Assembly: GCA_023627715.1 (NCBI GenBank)
Contig: JAMAHW010000054.1
Span: forward strand, 193,501-257,500
DNA length: 64,000 bases
Source of the DNA: Periconia sp. R9002
Lineage: Eukaryota > Ascomycota > Dothideomycetes > Pleosporales > Periconiaceae
Direction: 5' to 3'
Notes under the pieces: generated by a model
Databases searched by the model: none
Seen by the model: the letters and a program-made list of their open reading frames with translations, nothing else
What the model was told of the DNA's origin: nothing
In this document: positions 40,212 to 50,258 of the stretch, piece by piece
How the letters are laid out: every line of letters begins with the position of its first letter
Numbering within the stretch: position 1 is the stretch's first letter
Made by a program: the position numbers and the translations under genes

Positions 40212-42867
40212 ATGGCACTCAACCCTCGCAGTACCTCTATACACAACCAGATGATTACCAACTTCATAAAATACACAAAAGCGACTGCGAATTCCCACGA
40301 CGACGAGAATGAGCCACCAACAAAGCGGCAAAAGCCCAACCCATCCCCATCAAAGAAACGCAATATTCCTAGCAAGCCTACCAATGTCGAGCCTCCAGAA
40401 TCCGACACCGAAGATTACCGGGATCCATATAAATCAGAGGAGAAAGAACAAAAGACGGATTTGGAGAGCGCATTGCCGCCTGTGAGCATTGATGCTGCGG
40501 CAATTGAGGAGTACGAGGTTTTCAAGTCCTCACAGCCCGAGGATAAAGAGAAAACTGAGAAATGGCTGGAGGACCGTACGTGGGTCAGAGGAAAGAGCTC
40601 AATATACGTGGATGCATTCAATCTTGCACTGGATACAGTGCTGGATGAAGAGAGTCACCTATTCGATGAGGCTGAGAGGGAGGTGTTTCGAATATGGAGG
40701 GATTTGAACTACGAAGCGCAGTACTTGTAAGTTGAGTTTATTGAAAATACGGATCGAAGATGTACTGACTAAGTTCTGTCCTAGGTATGTACGGCTTTTT
40801 CTCCGAAAGACCTCGGCGTGGCACCGCATAAACAGCCTAAACTACCACAGCGACATAACAGACCTCGATACTGCCGTAGATACCCTACAACGTGACTACA
40901 ATCTCCCTTCGTCTTCTGCCGAGGTGGAATCATACCCGGGCGAACTGGAGCCACCAGTTGGCACCACGTTAAGCAGCTCGTTCACATTTGCAGATAGGTC
41001 GGACAAAGAAATCAACACACTCGAAGAAGCTTCATCTTTGCTCAAATTGGATGAGCTCAAAACTCTGGCTAAGGACGCAAAAGTACAAGGGAGAAACAAA
41101 AAGGAGTTGTTGCAAGCTCTGAGGCGAACTAGTCAGAGACAGGTGGGGTTAGGGTATGTAGGCTTGAAGCGATCGGACACGGAGAGCTCGCGACGGTCTT
41201 CAGCGTCCGGCTTTGGACCGGACACGCCCGACAGTGAATTGACAGAAGATACATCATCTCATTCCAACCGAGACGCACACTACACCCGCAAAATCATGAG
41301 TGAGACAGGACCGTGCATCCGACTTTCAACCGCGTCGCTCAAATTGTTTGAACGCGTACATCTCGTCTTCTATCGCTCGACAGAATGGACAGAAAAGTCC
41401 CTCACTACAATTATTCTAGCGAAAATGGCCCGCCGAAACTTCCCCGACTACATTGTGTCTCGATCTGCGAATATCTTCCCATCCCGCTCAGCTCTGCTCG
41501 AGTTCGAGGCATCGATCCGTACCCAATTTCGCATCGATAGCATTCTAGAATTCAACGGAAGACCCACAGAACAGGGATATCAAGAGATTCTCGATACCTT
41601 CGAAGAAGTCTATCCGAGGTGGAAAGCTCTTCTCGGTGAGGAACAGCAGAAAGAAGACAGCATTTACCAGAGTGGCGAAGGCGCTTACCTGCGACGTCTG
41701 TCGCCAGCATGGGTATACACACGAATAATACACAAAGCCACATCGGTATTGGCTCGCCGGAAGGAGTACAAACGTGAACACGGACTGCTGACAGAACTAC
41801 TGCAGCAACGACTTTTCCATCACTCCCGACGAGGGGCTTGGTACCAAAGAAAAGCGTTGTTGGAAGAACACTACATGGCTGCACTTAGCGATTCAGAAGG
41901 ACGTAACGAGGAAGCACAGAAGAAACACTGGAAGAACATAGCTCTACAGACCTGTGTAGACGGCCTCCAAGACAACGCTGTGCACATCATACATCATTAT
42001 GATCTTCAGAAACGCATCACCAAATTGGAGAATTCACTACGTTTGGTAAAGCGTGTACGGCATGATTTCTCGCACGTGCGTCTTACGAAACCGGTGGAAG
42101 TGACTTTCAAAGGTGTCCGCGTTGAACGCGAGGTGCCACTCTCTCGAGTCAATGGCAGACGAGGAATGAAAACAATCTGGATCGATCCCCGAGAAGATGG
42201 CGAATGCAGTGTTGAAACAATGTGCCTCTCACATTATCGAAACCAAGGATGGAAAGGATACCACAGCGAGGGTGGCATTTTGCGCACGCTCTTCGCCTAC
42301 CTTTTCTTCGACATCATGTTCATCTACATACCCAACGTCTTCCAGACGCAGTTTCAGACCTGCCCGCTCGATCTTCACACAGATGCTTTCTACCCTAGCA
42401 GGTTCAGCGAGATAAACAGTCGATTAAATGAAGTCTCCAATGGCGATGCTGCGAGCATTATGCGGAGAGTTTACGATGAACATCATGAACGTCGAACCTG
42501 CGTAGTGGGCCTCGATTGGACATTTGATATCGATGATCTTCTCGAAATTGCAGATTGCTTTGATGGAGAAGCATTAGCAACAGTGTGTAAAGTCATGGCG
42601 CAAGAGTACGGCCAGCGCGGCGGCGGAGTGCCAGACCTCTTCCTATGGAAAGTCGACACTGATGGAGATGGGCTGGCTGACAAAGAGAGACTTCATCAGG
42701 CCCAGATCGGGAAAAAGGTCACGGGACAGGTCAAATTTGCGGAAGTAAAGAGCGAAAATGATCGTTTGAGCGATACGCAAAGGCTTTGGATTCACGTGCT
42801 ATCTGGCGCTGGAGTCACAGTCGAGCTTTGTGCAGCGGTTGCTGAGGAAATTAGAACGGTACCGTAG
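40212..42867 (+). CDS. FAN1: FAN1-type structure-specific nuclease
   Basis: Two exons (40212-40726, 40785-42867) with a 58-nt intron give 865 residues. After a basic, disordered N-terminus (PPTKRQKPNPSPSKKR) there is a SAP-like DNA-binding motif near residues 256-295 (LLKLDELKTLAKDAKVQGRN), a long TPR-like helical middle, and a C-terminal VRR-NUC nuclease. Its active site shows FDGEALATVCKVMAQEYG, GVPDLFLW (metal-binding Asp, about residue 790) and VKFAEVKSENDRLSDTQRLW (Glu-x-Lys, about 823). FAN1 cuts flaps and unhooks interstrand crosslinks. The UBZ finger of human FAN1 is not visible here. All catalytic residues I can check are intact. Confidence 0.93.
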
Positions 42868-43345
42868 ACTACTAGCATTCACCGAACATCAAAATCAACA
42901 AACTGTTTCTTGTTGAAAGAACACAACTACATGCCCACCGAAGTATTTCATTATCGGAACCTTGGATGACGTAACCTCGCTAGGTGCTTCCTGCGGGGTT
43001 AAAGTGGATACACCCGCACGCGGAACGGGAATAGCAAAACACCTGGAGAAGCATGCAAAGGCGTGAATGGCGGAAATGTCCCCGAGGGGTGGTGAATTTT
43101 GGGACTAGCAGTTGCAGTAGCCCTTGCATCTTCGTGGGATTGCATGATTTACATCTTTTGCCTCTGACAAATCGTCTTTTCTTTTCTTCTTTTCTTCTCA
43201 CCCACTTTGATATCACGGATTCACCGGAGTCTGTGCACTGGAGTCGTATGGAACGGCGTTCCCTAGGATATTGGACATCAATCTCAGAATTCACGATTTT
43301 CAAAAATCCTTTCCGTAGGCGATAAAAGAGGCACGAGCTCCAAGC
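42868..43345. other. Intergenic, FAN1 to MFS gene
   Basis: 3' region of FAN1 and promoter of the transporter gene, with a CTTTTC-rich tract near 43180. No gene seen. Confidence 0.4.
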
Positions 43346-44956
43346 ATGGCACCTCCGTTCCTCGTGCGAGTTTCTCGATTTTTGGGATTCCATTCCCTTC
43401 AGCAGACCGGCCTCGATGCCTACCTCATCATCACACTTCGGTCCCTCCGAATGTTCTCTGCCGGGATCCCCTCACTGATTCTCGCCCTCTTCTTCTCCTC
43501 GCTGTCTTTCCCAGACACCCGAATTGGTCTCTTCATGACTCTAACTCTCCTAGGCGATGTCATTCTGTCACTTGTCCTCAGTCTCGTTGCTGACCGACTC
43601 GGACGTCGCAAAATTCTCCTCTTCGGTTCCGTCATGATGGTTGCTTCCGGCACAGTTTTTGCGCTCACCGAAAACTTTTGGATTTTGCTGAGTGCTGCAG
43701 TGTTCGGCGTGATCAGTGTAACTGGCGGGGATGTTGGACCGTTTCGTGCGGTAGAAGAGAGTATTCTGAGCGGATTGACGAATGAGAAGACGAGAAGTGA
43801 TGTCCTGGCTTGGTATGTCACTGCGACGACCATGTCGGGTGCCATAGGAAGTGAGGTGGCTGGACGGGTGGTGGGCTGGGTTGAGAAAAGCAGTGGAGAT
43901 GTGAAAAAGGCGTACCATGTTCTGTTCTGGGGGTATGCGGCGTTCGGATTAATAGGTTGCATTTTGTGCCTTGGGCTGAGTGGACGATGCGAGGCGTTGG
44001 GTGAAAAGCAGGAGATGAAAGAACGAGATAGACCAAGCAGGAATTCCAACGGCGATGAGGAGGAAGAAGAGGTACTCTTAGAGGCTATGACACCATCCAC
44101 CACTGGTGGCTTCGACCACGCTGCCTCCACCGAATCCCAACGTGCAGGTCTTCGTGTTCCATCGAAAAAGAAGCAGTCCTATTTCTCGCAAATCTCAAAA
44201 CCTACGCGTCGAATCATGTTTCCTCTTTGGATCCTCTTGTCGGTTGACTCACTCGCCGACGGCATGACGCCCTACTCCCTCATGAACTACTATGTCGATC
44301 AAAAATTTCATTTGAGCAAATCCACCCTCGGCGACATTACTTCAGCCTCGCAATTTCTCTGCGCCATCGGCGCCATATTTGCGGGTCCTATCTCGCGGCG
44401 TATCGGTTTGATCAATACCATGGTCTTCACTCATTTGCCTAGCAGCATCTCGAGTGCTTTTATCCCGTTACCAAGCAGCGTGGGCTGGACAGTTGCATTA
44501 CTGTTGTTCCGTGCGGCACTGAACTCGATGGACCAGGCGCCTCGCACGGCCTTCATCGCCGCCGTAGTGAAACCAGAGGAGCGCACCGGCGCCATGGGCA
44601 TTACAAGCATGTTGCGGACTTTATCATCGTCGGTCGGACCTTCCATTACAGGTCTCTTGGCCGGACACGACAGATTTTGGGCTGCATTTGTGGCGACCGG
44701 GTTCTGCCGGATTAGTTATGATTTGGGGCTCTGGATTTTGTTTGTTAATGTCAAGGTCGACGGGGGCGTTGGGACAAGTAGTTCCGGTGTTCAAAAAGAC
44801 GGAGATGAGCGTGTTGACGGGGGAATTGGCGATGATGAGGCGTGGGATGGATTGTTGAGCGATATGGAAAGCGAAGTAGGGAGTGAGGAGGAGTATGATA
44901 AAGGAAGAAAGAGCACTGGACAGGATATTGCAGAAGGCGCGACAAGAGTGGATTAG
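43346..44956 (+). CDS. MFS transporter
   Basis: Intron-free, 536 residues, about 12 hydrophobic segments in two groups split by a hydrophilic loop (about residues 225-285, rich in Glu and Ser). The signature loop after helix 2 is present as DRLGRRKILLFG. The second half repeats the fold with GPISRRIGLINTM. The layout fits major facilitator proteins, proton-driven or facilitative carriers of small molecules. The substrate is not readable. The acidic C-terminal tail (DEAWDGLLSDMESEVGSEEE) should be cytosolic. The gene converges with the S41 protease gene, stops 170 nt apart. Confidence 0.82.
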   Translation: MAPPFLVRVSRFLGFHSLQQTGLDAYLIITLRSLRMFSAGIPSLILALFFSSLSFPDTRIGLFMTLTLLGDVILSLVLSLVADRLGRRKILLFGSVMMVASGTVFALTENFWILLSAAVFGVISVTGGDVGPFRAVEESILSGLTNEKTRSDVLAWYVTATTMSGAIGSEVAGRVVGWVEKSSGDVKKAYHVLFWGYAAFGLIGCILCLGLSGRCEALGEKQEMKERDRPSRNSNGDEEEEEVLLEAMTPSTTGGFDHAASTESQRAGLRVPSKKKQSYFSQISKPTRRIMFPLWILLSVDSLADGMTPYSLMNYYVDQKFHLSKSTLGDITSASQFLCAIGAIFAGPISRRIGLINTMVFTHLPSSISSAFIPLPSSVGWTVALLLFRAALNSMDQAPRTAFIAAVVKPEERTGAMGITSMLRTLSSSVGPSITGLLAGHDRFWAAFVATGFCRISYDLGLWILFVNVKVDGGVGTSSSGVQKDGDERVDGGIGDDEAWDGLLSDMESEVGSEEEYDKGRKSTGQDIAEGATRVD

Positions 44957-45126
44957 GAAAGAACTACTCCTTTGATCAATGACTAGGTACTAGAAGATGT
45001 GCTGAATTTTGGAGGAGAAAAAAGTCTATTACATTTCAGAAATATATAAACATCGCATTCTAAACATTACATGGCGTTAATTGATCAGTCGACCATCTAT
45101 CCAATTCTAATTATCATTGACAATTA

Positions 45127-47761
45127 CTAGCGTGGCCTCTGCGGAAAGCTTGCTTTGCACCCTAACCTCTTTGTACCAAGCCCGTCTGGATAGCATTTGC
45201 CGTGACTCCCAGGAGTTTTGACATTGATACCAGGGTTGGCACTGACTTTGCGCTCCACACCCGGGGTCAGTTGACATGTGCCCACGCAATTACATGCATT
45301 TCCCTGGCAGGTACAATCAGGAATGCAGACGTTCAATGACTTTTTCCCTTCTGCGCAGTTGACGGAAACCTTTTGACAGATAGCCTTGGTTTGGCCGCAC
45401 CTCTGACCGACCTGGACGTCTGCAGGGCACGCAAAAGGTTGGCTACTGTCCGTTCCTGTCCCCGCTTGCAGACCTTCATCTGGCGTATCGTCAAAAGCGG
45501 CAGAATCGACGGTGTGACTGTTGTCATCGAGCGTGGGGGATACGTTCGAGCGTTTAGGAGGTGGTGAAGGGGTTGTGTTGTTGGTAGTTGAGAAACCGGT
45601 CGAGCCTTCTACGCATCGAGATTTATCAGTCATGGTGGCGGCAACGTCGTGCCAAAGCTGCGTAGTATTGTACAAATTGGCGAAGGTAAAGTAGATGCGG
45701 CAATCTGCAGCCTCGTACTTGAATTGCAGGGGGATTTTATCGTCTTTTCTGATCTGGTCGCGAAGATTGATAGTAGCGTATTGAATGTTCATCCCGGTTT
45801 CTCGAACACGCGGAAGGCTGCTGACCATAGTGTTATCGATGTAGTTGGAAATAATTAGAGTTCCATTGATGTCATCGTCGAGGGCGGTGGCCGGGTAGAT
45901 GGCAGCGCCGCGGTTTCCACTGGCCGCTTGCATCGGGCCAGGCTGGGGACGGCCTCCTGCGACGACTGTTTGGACACCAACTCGAGTCATCATTTCAATG
46001 AGCAGAGAGCATGCCGACGAACAAATTCCATCCGTGAGGATGACGATCTGTTCAGGGTTGAAGAGCCGCTCCTTGATCCCCCACGCCGTCTTGTTCGGGA
46101 GGTACATAGTGGGAAGCCATTCTTGAAAAGCAGCACGATCAAAGGCTACATTCGCCAGGTCGTATTGTTGTACCAATGAGAATTTGTCACCATTATCGGA
46201 AATACCGTTAGCGTATTCATCCCAGCTGGTGAAGTTGCGTCCAGTAGCACTGTTGATTCGATTGGTGATTACCCATTCGTCCGCGGCAGTCAATTGTTTA
46301 TACGGACCCAGCTCCTCGTCATTCTCGTCTATAGCATCCCACACGGCTGAGGAGATAGATCCCAGTTCGTTGGCCATAGGGAAGCTACGTCGCCGGCTGC
46401 CGGCGAATGGGTAAAGATCGGGGAAGAAGGATTTGAAAGTAGTGTATGCCAGGAGCACGGCACCACCCGTATTTCTCTGAAGATCAATGACAATCTTCTC
46501 GAGACCTTCTTCAGAGGCTTGTATGATGAAGTCTGTAACAGTGTCGGTATAATTCCCAATGCTCTCGGAGAACGCATCGAAACTGGGCAGACTCAGCACG
46601 CCGGTGGAGATATCCTTGTAGAAGTACCCAGAGACAAGGCCGTTGTGGTAGACATCAAGATCGTATTGTGCTATCGCAGGATTTTCAGGGAAAGCTTCGA
46701 AGCTGGCATTTGACCAGTTTCCAGCCGCCAACTTAGGGTCTAGATCTTCCGGAAACACGATGTTGCTCTCGTTGAAGGAGGCAGGCTCAAGTCCAAGTAC
46801 AAAATAGTTGTAGAAATCACCTCCCGTGGTCAGAGGTCCTGTGTAGTTGGCCAACTCATTGTATTGCGCAAGCCAAATGGTATCATAGATAGTGCTATTG
46901 TCGCCAGCCGTGTAATTCTCGAAGTGCACCGTCAGGTTGCTGCCGGGATAGAAGGTCGTTCCACTAGACCAGATTGTTCCTCCTCCCAAGATGTCTTGCA
47001 CTGGCGACGACATAAGGGCATTCCACTCGGCATGAGGTTCGACGTAACCCCACGAATTCAGTGCGGCGAACTTGGTCAAGAACTCTACCGCATCTTCCCC
47101 GTTGATCGTTTTAATGGGAGACGGCTTCCAGTTCTGCGTACGTACATCAAGAATGTCCGAAGTGAAGTAGATCTTAGGCGGGCTCTTGCCATCGATGGAG
47201 ACGGATGCAATTTCAAAAGGGGCGGAAAAAGTGAAGGCGGACAGAGCACCGGCGACCATTCGGACGTGGCCATCGTGCAGAGCATAAGTGAGTAGTTGGA
47301 ACTCGCTTTCAAATTTGTACTGGTTGGTGTAGTATCCCGAATCGATGCGCTCTTGAATCTTGGCGACTTCCTTCACCACATCTACTGCGGGTTGTTGGTA
47401 TCCTGCTGGTGGGTTCTTGAGGTAGGCAAGGGTGGATTGAAATTGAACGGTGTCGTTCCAGTACTTGAGAAACCTGGTGGCGACGGCGGGATTGAAGGGT
47501 ACACTGGTTAAACATTGGAATGCATCTTGCGCCCAGAAGTCGGTGAATCCTTGACCAAGTCAGTATAGGATTCAATAGATAGAATTAACATCAAATGCGC
47601 CTACCATCAGTATCTACTGCCGTAACAATTTCTCCACATATTGTTGATTGTGCTGTAGGAGTACCAGATGCTGCAGGGGGATCATTTCGCGCCCGAAGTT
47701 TGTTAGGAAGCGAGCGCGCAGCTGCTATACAAGCAAAAAGAGCGACTTTGGAGATGAACAT
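45127..47761 (-). CDS. Secreted S41-family serine protease
   Basis: Two exons (47761-47605, 47549-45127) with a 55-nt intron encode 859 residues. MFISKVALFACIAAARS is a signal peptide. The N-terminal half (PFNPAVATRFLKYW, LLTYALHDGHVRM) and the tail-specific-protease core (VIDLQRNTGGAVLLAYTTFK, QIVILTDGICSSACSLLIEM with the likely nucleophile Ser near residue 557, VVAGGRPQPGPMQAASG) match fungal S41 peptidases. I see no PDZ domain. Many N-glycosylation sites support secretion. After a Ser/Pro linker the last 100 residues are Cys-rich (CPADVQVGQRCG, CIPDCTCQGNACNCVGTC), perhaps a binding or stability module. It likely digests extracellular protein. Confidence 0.85.
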
Positions 47762-48416
47762 CTCGCACGCGAAGAACGACCGTCAAAAAGAAACAAGAAA
47801 TCGACAAGAGTGTCAACAAAGCCATGGGAGCAAGCCGTATACCTGACTTTAAGCTTATTTCTCCATTTCAGCCCCATTCTCTCTCATCACCCCTAGTCAA
47901 ATAAGCTATTCCTTCCGCAGCCGTATATACGAAGATGGTGCGCAGCGCCGCAGCCACAGTGACACTTGAGGTTTTGGACCCCAAAGTACGTTGGTTGCAT
48001 GTAACAGAGCTTTGCGTATCAAATTTAAAGCGCCCGGAGCATGCGAATAACGATTAGATCAACAGTATTCAGAGGTCGCATAGCCTGTCAGGTAAGGTTA
48101 GTCAATCGTTTCATCTGTTATCAACTGTAAATTTCCTTCCCTATACTAGTCGCCCGATATGCTACGGCCCCTTGCACTACATATCGTGATATCCCAGTAG
48201 ATCTCAGCTTCATGCCCAGTCATCGACTAGCGCTTATGCAGATTAGTTACTTCTACATGCATACAAAGGTAGTAGAAATATCTTCCTATTATGTATGAAT
48301 GCAGTCTAGATCAGACCCACTAATAGCTTGTGATGAGTAGGGCGTGTAAGAGTATTTACTGATCAGTAACCGTACAGTCCAACAGAGAAGCCAGCCCACT
48401 GAACACAAACACCGAA
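47762..48416. other. Divergent upstream region
   Basis: Lies between the S41 gene (-) and the NACHT gene (+). The left third should hold the protease promoter. AT content rises to the right, marking the border of the accessory island. No gene seen. Confidence 0.4.
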
Positions 48417-50174
48417 ATGGCCGTCGCCAGCAGCCACCCGCACAGCTGGGAACATCCGACCCTCAAACTAGCAAAACCGATTTCATCAGAAATATTCCCA
48501 GCCCTTTGCGACTGGATATTTGGTATTCAAGAATTCAAGCGATGGAGCGAGGAATCTGTGAACTGGCAGCTGTACTGCGTCGGCGACCCTGGGGCGGGAA
48601 AGGTGTTGCAACAATGCATAACGGACATGATGCCCAAGCTGACCTGGCACAGACCACCTTAGCCACCATCGTCGCTAGGCATTTAAGGCAACAATTTCAA
48701 TCTACCGGTCACCCAGTGGTGACGCTATTCGCCGAGGACGACGTTGTATCGAATGAGCTAGGTTTCTTAGAGGACTTTCTGCATGCTGTGTACTACGGAC
48801 TGGTGGGGTCTCCTGTGTTTGACGACAACCCCTCGAAAGAAGATTACCAGAAGTATACGGAAGCACGCTTCAACCAAAATGGGGGTTTGCGTGCCAATAT
48901 AAGACTATCATTGATGCGCACAGCGCTGCACAAATTGTTAGGAAGTCGCAAGGAAAGTTTTCGAGCTTTCCTGATTCTCGATGGATTCGATCTCTGCAGT
49001 GAGGCTTTGATCATGCTGCTGGAAACGGAACTCGTCACGTTGCGGAACATGGGCGTTCACGTATTACAAACTTCCAGGATCGCCATCTTTGAACAATTCG
49101 TGACCAAGTGTGACCACCCAGAGCACGGAAAGACCGGAGACCCCGACGAAGATGACGAGCCTCTAGATGAAATCGACAGAGAAAGACTCAACATGTACTA
49201 CAACTGTGATGGCTGTCTCTCGGTATTGTGTCTGGACTGTAAAGCTCATGGCAGAGTCTGCGAAAATGACGCATGGTGAGTTCATAGCCTCATAAATTGT
49301 GTCCAAAACTGACGAGTTTCGCAGTGGAAGTAGAGGGTCCATGAGCGAACGATACGACTATGTAAGCATACACATTTCCCCTCCAGAGAAGCCACTAGAC
49401 GATTACATACGTTGGAACCTCGAACGGGAACACGGGGATATCGGACTACACAGTTCGGTTTCAAAGCCTCCGCTCTCAGCCTTAGGGTTATCCATACGGA
49501 ACCACAAGAGTCCCGGCATAGCTCTGGAAATAGTCTTAAAAATCAAGAGTCTGGTAAACTATCACATTGGATTCACCAAGGCAAGACTTGACTTTGTGCA
49601 TGAGTTACAATCCGTCGAAGAATGGGAACAGCGGAGACATCAACTACCAGCCAATATCGTCTCCATACTAGGCGCTGCTGTTGGGGCCGTGGAGAAGCAA
49701 AATCCATCGAAACGGCGCCTAGCGTTGACGTCAATTGCAGCTTCTAGTCGATATGATTGGCCTGACGGGGTTCCGATTCCTCTGTTGCGAGAGTGGCTCA
49801 AAGACCATGGAGAGCAAGACTTTCGAAGCGGTGAAGACGTATTCAGAGCTGCTAGAGGTTTACTTTGTTTTTCAGAGGGTGAAGCAATTCCAAGCGCGGA
49901 AATCTATAGCGCAACGTTTCATGAATACGTGTTTAATAGATACGATGAAAGATTACATGAAGCGGGTCAAGCACTACCGTATGACGACCAGGACGACGTA
50001 TCTGATATGTCCGAACCGGGAGTGGAAAAAGCTCGATTTGAACCGCTGACAATTACGGAGGAGCCTGGCGAAATTACGCCTTCCAAACTACATCGTAGCG
50101 TCACAACGGTGGAGTCTAACCGTGACTTCGTGTTTCGATCTGTGGTTCGCCAGGGCACGCGAGCTTGGAAATGA
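48417..50174 (+). CDS. Minimal NACHT-type STAND NTPase
   Basis: Three exons (48417-48602, 48653-49275, 49325-50174) give 552 residues. The first intron cuts the P-loop: exon 1 ends WQLYCVGDPGAGK and exon 2 begins TTLATIVARHLRQQF. A Walker B-type strand, AFLILDGFDLC, follows near residue 170. Residues about 240-272 form a Cys-rich patch (MYYNCDGCLSVLCLDCKAHG, then RVCENDAC), like the ZZ-like insert seen in fungal NACHT-ankyrin proteins. The remainder is helical and ends without ankyrin, WD40 or TPR repeats. Fungal NLR-like proteins of this class sense non-self and trigger programmed cell death. This one lacks both a recognisable effector domain at the N-terminus and a sensor repeat at the C-terminus, so it may be truncated or work with a partner. 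The HET gene lies tail-to-tail, 84 bp away. Confidence 0.78.
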
Positions 50175-50258
50175 CTTCCTAGTACGTGACGCAAGTTGAT
50201 ATAAATTGCGCTTCAAGGATACAGTAAATGCAATATAACATGATTACTCAACTGCACT

